Assembly (NCBI GenBank): GCA_027575765.1 | Contig: JANBPT010000480.1 | Coordinates: forward strand, 1 to 34,032 | Source: Tieghemiomyces parasiticus | Lineage: Eukaryota; Kickxellomycota; Dimargaritomycetes; Dimargaritales; Dimargaritaceae | Direction of reading: 5' to 3' | DNA length: 34,032 nucleotides | Part shown: piece by piece, positions 29,629 to 34,032 of the stretch | How the letters are laid out: each line of letters starts with the position of its first letter | Numbering within the stretch: position 1 is the first letter of the stretch | Notes under the pieces: model-generated | The model's input: only the letters and a program-made list of their open reading frames with translations | Told to the model about the DNA's origin: nothing | The model's database searches: none | Translations under genes and position numbers: made by a program

Positions 29629-32600
29629 ATGGTAGACCTTGTGCCTCTCTACTCGACAACCTTCTATGAGGAGTCGGATATCCCCGGCTTCTCTCTCACT
29701 GCACACACCCGCCCTCGGTTACCAGCCTACGTTGCCGAGTCCCTACCGCCCACCACGCCGAGCCCCGCTTCACCCCGTCGGGACTCGCTTTCCCCCATCT
29801 CCTCGCCACTCACTCCATCGTCTCCCAAGTCCATATCGACCCCGACCCTTCCCGATACACCACCCCACTCAGGCAAGGCCGACTCCTTACTAGATACTAT
29901 GATGATGGTTGCGGATCCCCCGACGTTCTTGGCCCCCGGCCTCGAACCGGATTCAGAGAATTATGACTCGGGCCACGCTTCCCCGGTGCGCAAGATTCAC
30001 GATAGCACCCTCAGCGGTTCGTCCAACAGTTCCACCACCATCTACATACGCTATGTCGCCAAAGATCTGTGGAAGCAATTCAGTTTCCCTATGGGGCTCA
30101 CCGTGACCCAAGCCCGCGACATTTGTATGCTCCGCTGCAATATCTGGTCTCCGTTCGCCACCGCCACCGACGGCACCCCCGTGGAGACCAGTGGGACCGG
30201 TAACGGGCGATCCAAGCGCGACTTGTTCGGCACCGGCGGGGCCCACCGTCGGACCTCAGAGTACGGTATCAGCAGTCTCAGCAGCGCAGGCGACGCACCT
30301 CAGACAGGCCAGCCCGTGGGATTCGACACGGACAGTAACCACAGCGCCCAGCCCGCAGCCGGGCAGTCCCTCGAGTCCTTCCGCCAGCAGTACGGCCTAT
30401 ACTGGGTGGCCGCGGGACATTGGCTCGACCCTAATCGTAAACTCAGTTCCTACCCGCTTACCGCCTTCGACGTGATCGAACTTCAGCACGTCAACGACTT
30501 CGTGTATATTTCGCCGCTGGAGTACCACCACCACTACGCTGAGGGTTACCTCTTCAAGCTTTACATGAACGGCCTCAGTCCTGCGTGGAAACTGCGATGG
30601 TTTGTCGTGCGCGGCCTCAAGCTTCTATGCTACAAGAAGAAGACAGACGCTACGCCGCTTGGCTGTATGGATTTTCAGCAGCCGGTACAAGTCTGCGAAC
30701 CTAGTAGTACGGGTCTGTGGGACGAGCCCGCGTCTCCGCCCCCCAACTCGACTGCCGCAACTCGTAACCCGCACATTCAACATCTCATTGACAACGGCCG
30801 CCCGCCGTCCATGCCCGTGGGGCCGGTCGGAGCCCTTTCCGGCACCCCGAGCGGCCACCCTCTGGGCGGTCCGAGTGGCGGTGGCGGTGGTCCCTCCGGT
30901 AGCGGTATGCTCACTGTGCAGGTGGGTGACCAGCATATCACCGTTAAGACCCAGAACATAATGGAGCACGAACACTGGAGGCGGATCCTAACTGGCCTCC
31001 AGCGCGAGTCAGACACCCTGCGCGCTGCCAAGGCCCAACAGGACGCCCTCCGGCGGGCCGCAACGGTGTCCCGGCGGTCTAGTATCGCCTCGGTCGCTAC
31101 CAACGGTACCGGATCCGGTCGCCACACCCAATCTCAACCCCGCACGTTCCCGTCCATGTTCCGGTCCAAGTCCAAGACCCTGCAGCAGCTTAATATCCAC
31201 GCTGCGGGCAGCCAACCTGACCAGCGTCCTAGCGAGATATCACCGCACCTGGAGGCCAGCATGGACCAGGCTGACCTGACCCATAAGACCGGCTGGGTAT
31301 CCAAGAGGAGTAGTATCGGCTATGGGGTCCGCCGCCGGTACGCCATCCTCTGCCGCGGTCAGTTCTGGGTGTTCAAGGATGACGTCACTGCTCTGGCCTC
31401 CCCCGTCTACCAACAACTCCGAAGCCGGGGTACTCTGACAGCTGCCTCACACTTTGGACCGGCCAGCTCCGCATCCTCTCTCCGGTCCCTCTCGCCTAAT
31501 CTCAGTGCCCTCTCCATCGGCAATAGCGGTAGCGGCGGGTCTGGTTTCGGGAGCGGATTGATGAACGCCGGTAACCTTACCAACCTTGACCAGGTGTGTG
31601 TGGAATTGACCCACGAAGGCAACCGTTATCATTTCCGCATCACCCTGGTGGGGGAGTCGCTCACCCAGCTCCGCAAGAATTACTCGCTGCCTAGCCATCG
31701 CCGTGGAGGCACTCAGTTCATGATGACCTCCTCATCGTCGGCCGGTGGACTCAACCGCTCGGCCGCCAGCGCCGAGCATGTATACGGTAATCGGGCTCGT
31801 AGTCGGGACACGCTGTTTGGTGATGGCCACGGTTCATCCGCCAGCGGGTTCCCACTGCCCCCTGGTAGTATCGGCTCCGGCTCGACTACGCCCACCTCGG
31901 CTTACTACCCGACTTCCCCGATTGGCCTGGTGGCGCTATCCACGGTGGCGACCGGTGGGTTCCTCAAGAACATCCCAGATAAGCGGGTGCTCAATAAGGT
32001 GTTTGTTGAGTCGTGGGAAGAATGTCAGGCCTGGAAAGAGGCCTTTTTACATGTCGGCGGGGTCCCCGTTGACGACTTGATCCAGGGAAAACTGTGGATT
32101 CCGCGGCTCGATTTGCCACGGTCGACGTTGGTCACGCCGGTCACCACGTCGTCGCATAATCCGCTACCCACTCCGCCCGTCTCGGCTTTCGAAGTTGGAC
32201 CCGACTCGACGTCGCGTGAGTACCCCCCCACGAATGCCAATGATGCAGTACCACCTTCCACTCTGCATCCCCTCCCCACGGGGCCGCGGTCGACCAGCAG
32301 TAACCCCACTCTAAACGATACGGCCGCGATGTATGGCTCCTCCGTCCCGCACACCTCCGGTATGATGTATCCGCCGCCGCCGCCATCTTCCTTGCACTCT
32401 GGATCGCCCCGTGGGATTCATGGTAACGACCACAGCGCATCGGCCATGTCTTCGGTCCAAACGTTTTCAACCCTGAGCAGCGGTGGTATCGGGATTCCAC
32501 AGGGCAACGGCGGCGGCGGGCACTACCACCGCTACCACCGCCAGCTGCCTAACCAGCGGTCATCTGATGTGTTAATTGGTGCCAAGGGTAGCTCCGGTTC

Positions 32601-32775
32601 GATATTCAGTCAATCCGTCATACCCTCGAACCCCACCATGCCCCCATCACGGTTCCGACCGAGTTATAGTGGCAATAGCAAGGTCGATAACAACGGGGGT
32701 GACACGTACCCGGCGGTCGCCAAAAAACAGTCCCGCGGGCTATTACAGCATTTTATGCGTGACCACAAAGTGTAG
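29629..32775 (+). CDS. Large PH-domain protein with Ras-association-like N-terminal region
   Basis: The 1048-residue, intronless frame starts at an ATG in good context (GCCATGG). Residues 1-130 are Pro/Ser-rich and disordered. Residues 134-300 contain STTIYIRYVAKDLWKQFSFP and YWVAAGHWLDPNRKLSSYPL, resembling a ubiquitin-fold Ras-association domain split by a disordered insert. A first PH domain begins at about 304 (GYLFKLYMNGLSPAWKLRWF) and ends with the helix EHWRRILTGLQRES near 447-460, with a Pro/Gly-rich insert between. A second begins near 553 (TGWVSKRSSIGYGVRRRYAI) and may end with the helix ESWEECQAWKEAFLHVG near 808, again after a long Ser/Gly-rich insert. The rest is disordered and ends with a basic tail. 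Domain order suggests a membrane-associated effector of a Ras-like GTPase in polarity or cortex organisation; this is inference. The PH calls are firm, the RA call moderate. Confidence 0.85.
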   Translation: MVDLVPLYSTTFYEESDIPGFSLTAHTRPRLPAYVAESLPPTTPSPASPRRDSLSPISSPLTPSSPKSISTPTLPDTPPHSGKADSLLDTMMMVADPPTFLAPGLEPDSENYDSGHASPVRKIHDSTLSGSSNSSTTIYIRYVAKDLWKQFSFPMGLTVTQARDICMLRCNIWSPFATATDGTPVETSGTGNGRSKRDLFGTGGAHRRTSEYGISSLSSAGDAPQTGQPVGFDTDSNHSAQPAAGQSLESFRQQYGLYWVAAGHWLDPNRKLSSYPLTAFDVIELQHVNDFVYISPLEYHHHYAEGYLFKLYMNGLSPAWKLRWFVVRGLKLLCYKKKTDATPLGCMDFQQPVQVCEPSSTGLWDEPASPPPNSTAATRNPHIQHLIDNGRPPSMPVGPVGALSGTPSGHPLGGPSGGGGGPSGSGMLTVQVGDQHITVKTQNIMEHEHWRRILTGLQRESDTLRAAKAQQDALRRAATVSRRSSIASVATNGTGSGRHTQSQPRTFPSMFRSKSKTLQQLNIHAAGSQPDQRPSEISPHLEASMDQADLTHKTGWVSKRSSIGYGVRRRYAILCRGQFWVFKDDVTALASPVYQQLRSRGTLTAASHFGPASSASSLRSLSPNLSALSIGNSGSGGSGFGSGLMNAGNLTNLDQVCVELTHEGNRYHFRITLVGESLTQLRKNYSLPSHRRGGTQFMMTSSSSAGGLNRSAASAEHVYGNRARSRDTLFGDGHGSSASGFPLPPGSIGSGSTTPTSAYYPTSPIGLVALSTVATGGFLKNIPDKRVLNKVFVESWEECQAWKEAFLHVGGVPVDDLIQGKLWIPRLDLPRSTLVTPVTTSSHNPLPTPPVSAFEVGPDSTSREYPPTNANDAVPPSTLHPLPTGPRSTSSNPTLNDTAAMYGSSVPHTSGMMYPPPPPSSLHSGSPRGIHGNDHSASAMSSVQTFSTLSSGGIGIPQGNGGGGHYHRYHRQLPNQRSSDVLIGAKGSSGSIFSQSVIPSNPTMPPSRFRPSYSGNSKVDNNGGDTYPAVAKKQSRGLLQHFMRDHKV

Positions 32776-33631
32776 AGGGCTGTTTTAGACGCTGCCTTCC
32801 TTTGGTATTGGCCCCGATATAATGCAATCGATTTCCTACCGCCATCTCCCCCCCCCATATTATGATTTATGAGTATTGTCATTTCTTGTCGTTGCTATAA
32901 TTGACACCCAGTGGTATCGAGTACCAAGCTCAGCAATTCCCTATCTGCAAGCCCACTCATTTGTTAGAGCATGTGCCAAATGTTCCAGATCTGACCGATA
33001 TTCGACATTTCACTCCGGCGCCACTGCTGATCCATTCATCCTCTCGCTCCGTAATTTACCCTCCCACCCCTTCCATATTGACTACTCATTTTTGCCACAT
33101 CTATTCAAATGTATCACTAATATATACACGCAGTATTATCTCCAGCCGTACAGGGTTGGCGATACTAAAGTTTAACGACCAAGAGATGCCAAGTGAGCAC
33201 TGGGCTTTGTAGGGGAGGGGGTTTGACATTGGAAATAGTGATGTGGTTGAGTCGCCCTAACCCTCCTGAGCCTCACCCTAATCGGTGGGAGTCCCTCCCC
33301 CCTTCCCCACCTGCTGACTACGCCAGGGAAAGGAGGAGGGGGGCTACTGAAACCGCCGAGAACAGAAGGAAGGTGGACCGCCATACGTCAGCGTTGCAAG
33401 ATGTGCTTAACACATCTTCAGGTCCACACATTCGTTGCCTTGTCAGACACAACTTGCACATTTGACCGACCTAGCTATCTTCACGCCATCGTATTTCTTC
33501 GGACCCTGTTACTCCATTCCTCATCGGTTGGATGCTACTGTCTGACCATCCCCCACCATACGCACCGACCCTGTCATCTGGCTCACAACCTTCCCGAATC
33601 ACTACGACCGGCCTTGGCAATCCCCGACACT
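32776..33631. other. Intergenic, PH-gene 3' flank and EH-gene upstream region
   Basis: No gene was recognised. Short open frames at 32876-33465 look like non-coding translation. From about 33410 to the EH-gene ATG the plus strand is again pyrimidine-rich. No TATA box was seen at the usual distance. Confidence 0.45.
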
Positions 33632-34032
33632 ATGGAGATTACGGGTAATGACTATGCGCAGTACAGCGCCATCTTCCAGAACGCAGGCCCTGTCAACGGT
33701 GTCCTGAGAGGTGAGTAGTAGAGATGAGGGCCCATCACCCGGTTGCGGTAATAGGGTGGGGACCCCCAATTATGCCATGGTAATTTTCAGCTCGTGCCGC
33801 ACCTCTCTGTGCACTACCGCTAACTTCTCTGACTCTCTCCCTTACTCCTGGGCGCTTTCCTATTCTCTACACTCACTCCTTCTCCGTCCCCCCGTCTTTT
33901 CTCTGAACCCCCAGGTGAAAGCGCCCGCAACGTTCTGGTACAGTCTAACCTACCCAGCCACCAGCTTGGGGCGGTCTGGGAGCTGGCTGACATGGACCGA
34001 GATGGGGCCCTGGACCAGGACGAGTTTTGCGT
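33632..34032 (+). CDS. EH-domain (Eps15 homology) protein, N-terminal part, runs off the window
   Basis: Exon 1 is 33632-33710; an intron (33711-33914, GTGAGT to CCCAG) follows, and exon 2 runs from 33915 past the right edge. The join gives YAQYSAIFQNAGPVNGVLRG followed by ESARNVLVQSNLPSHQLGAV and WELADMDRDGALDQDEF. This is the beginning of an EH domain: the first helix-loop-helix, the 'LP...L..VWELAD.D.DG.L...EF' signature, and a canonical EF-hand calcium loop (DMDRDGALDQDE). EH domains bind NPF peptides on endocytic adaptors. An EH domain at the very N-terminus fits Eps15/Ede1-like or intersectin/Pan1-like scaffolds, or an EH-containing actin-complex protein; the missing part is needed to choose. 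The intron has CTAAC at 33820-33824 and no AG until the acceptor 90 bases on. Confidence 0.9.

Overview
The window reads as a stretch of fungal nuclear genome, probably from an early-diverging lineage (the lineage is inferred, not shown). The reasons are spliceosomal introns with GTRAGT-type donors and CTAAC-like branch sites, long gene-poor gaps between genes with GC-rich third codon positions, TATA boxes, AATAAA signals, and fungal housekeeping genes. No prokaryotic operon, RNA gene, CRISPR array or recognisable transposon was found.

Layout from left to right. 1-366 (+) is the C-terminal end of an NmrA-like NAD(P)-binding protein. 1925-2954 (+) is a decayed type I metacaspase: the catalytic His remains, the catalytic Cys codon is now TGA, and there are four more in-frame stops, a frameshift and an internal deletion. 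4176-5153 (+) encodes a secreted protein of unknown family ending in three near-identical 93-bp repeats. A frameshifted Gln-rich tail continues to 5334. 5335-9470 is empty to my eye. 9470-10606 (+) is a long orphan reading frame of doubtful status. 11026-12381 (-) is an intronless tyrosine aminotransferase. 15126-16502 (-) is a secreted CAP/SCP protein with a proline-rich repeat stalk. 18047-19356 (+) is triosephosphate isomerase with three introns. 20058-23489 (+) is a mitochondrial MutS homologue (MSH1). Convergent with it, 23704-24703 (-) is a five-exon coiled-coil protein with a predicted C-terminal membrane helix. 24704-29628 is a 4.9-kb pyrimidine-rich gap with one possible exon. 29629-32775 (+) is a large PH-domain protein with a Ras-association-like N-terminal part. 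33632 to the right edge (+) is the start of an EH-domain (Eps15-type) endocytosis protein.

The genes do not form a pathway or cluster; they are neighbours with separate jobs (glycolysis, tyrosine catabolism, mitochondrial DNA repair, secretion, membrane and endocytic scaffolding). The most notable observations are the metacaspase relic with a stop at its nucleophile, the repeat-bearing secreted gene with a broken Gln-rich tail, the uncharacterised coiled-coil/membrane protein, long AG-free zones before 3' splice sites, and consistent pyrimidine richness of the coding strand upstream of genes.
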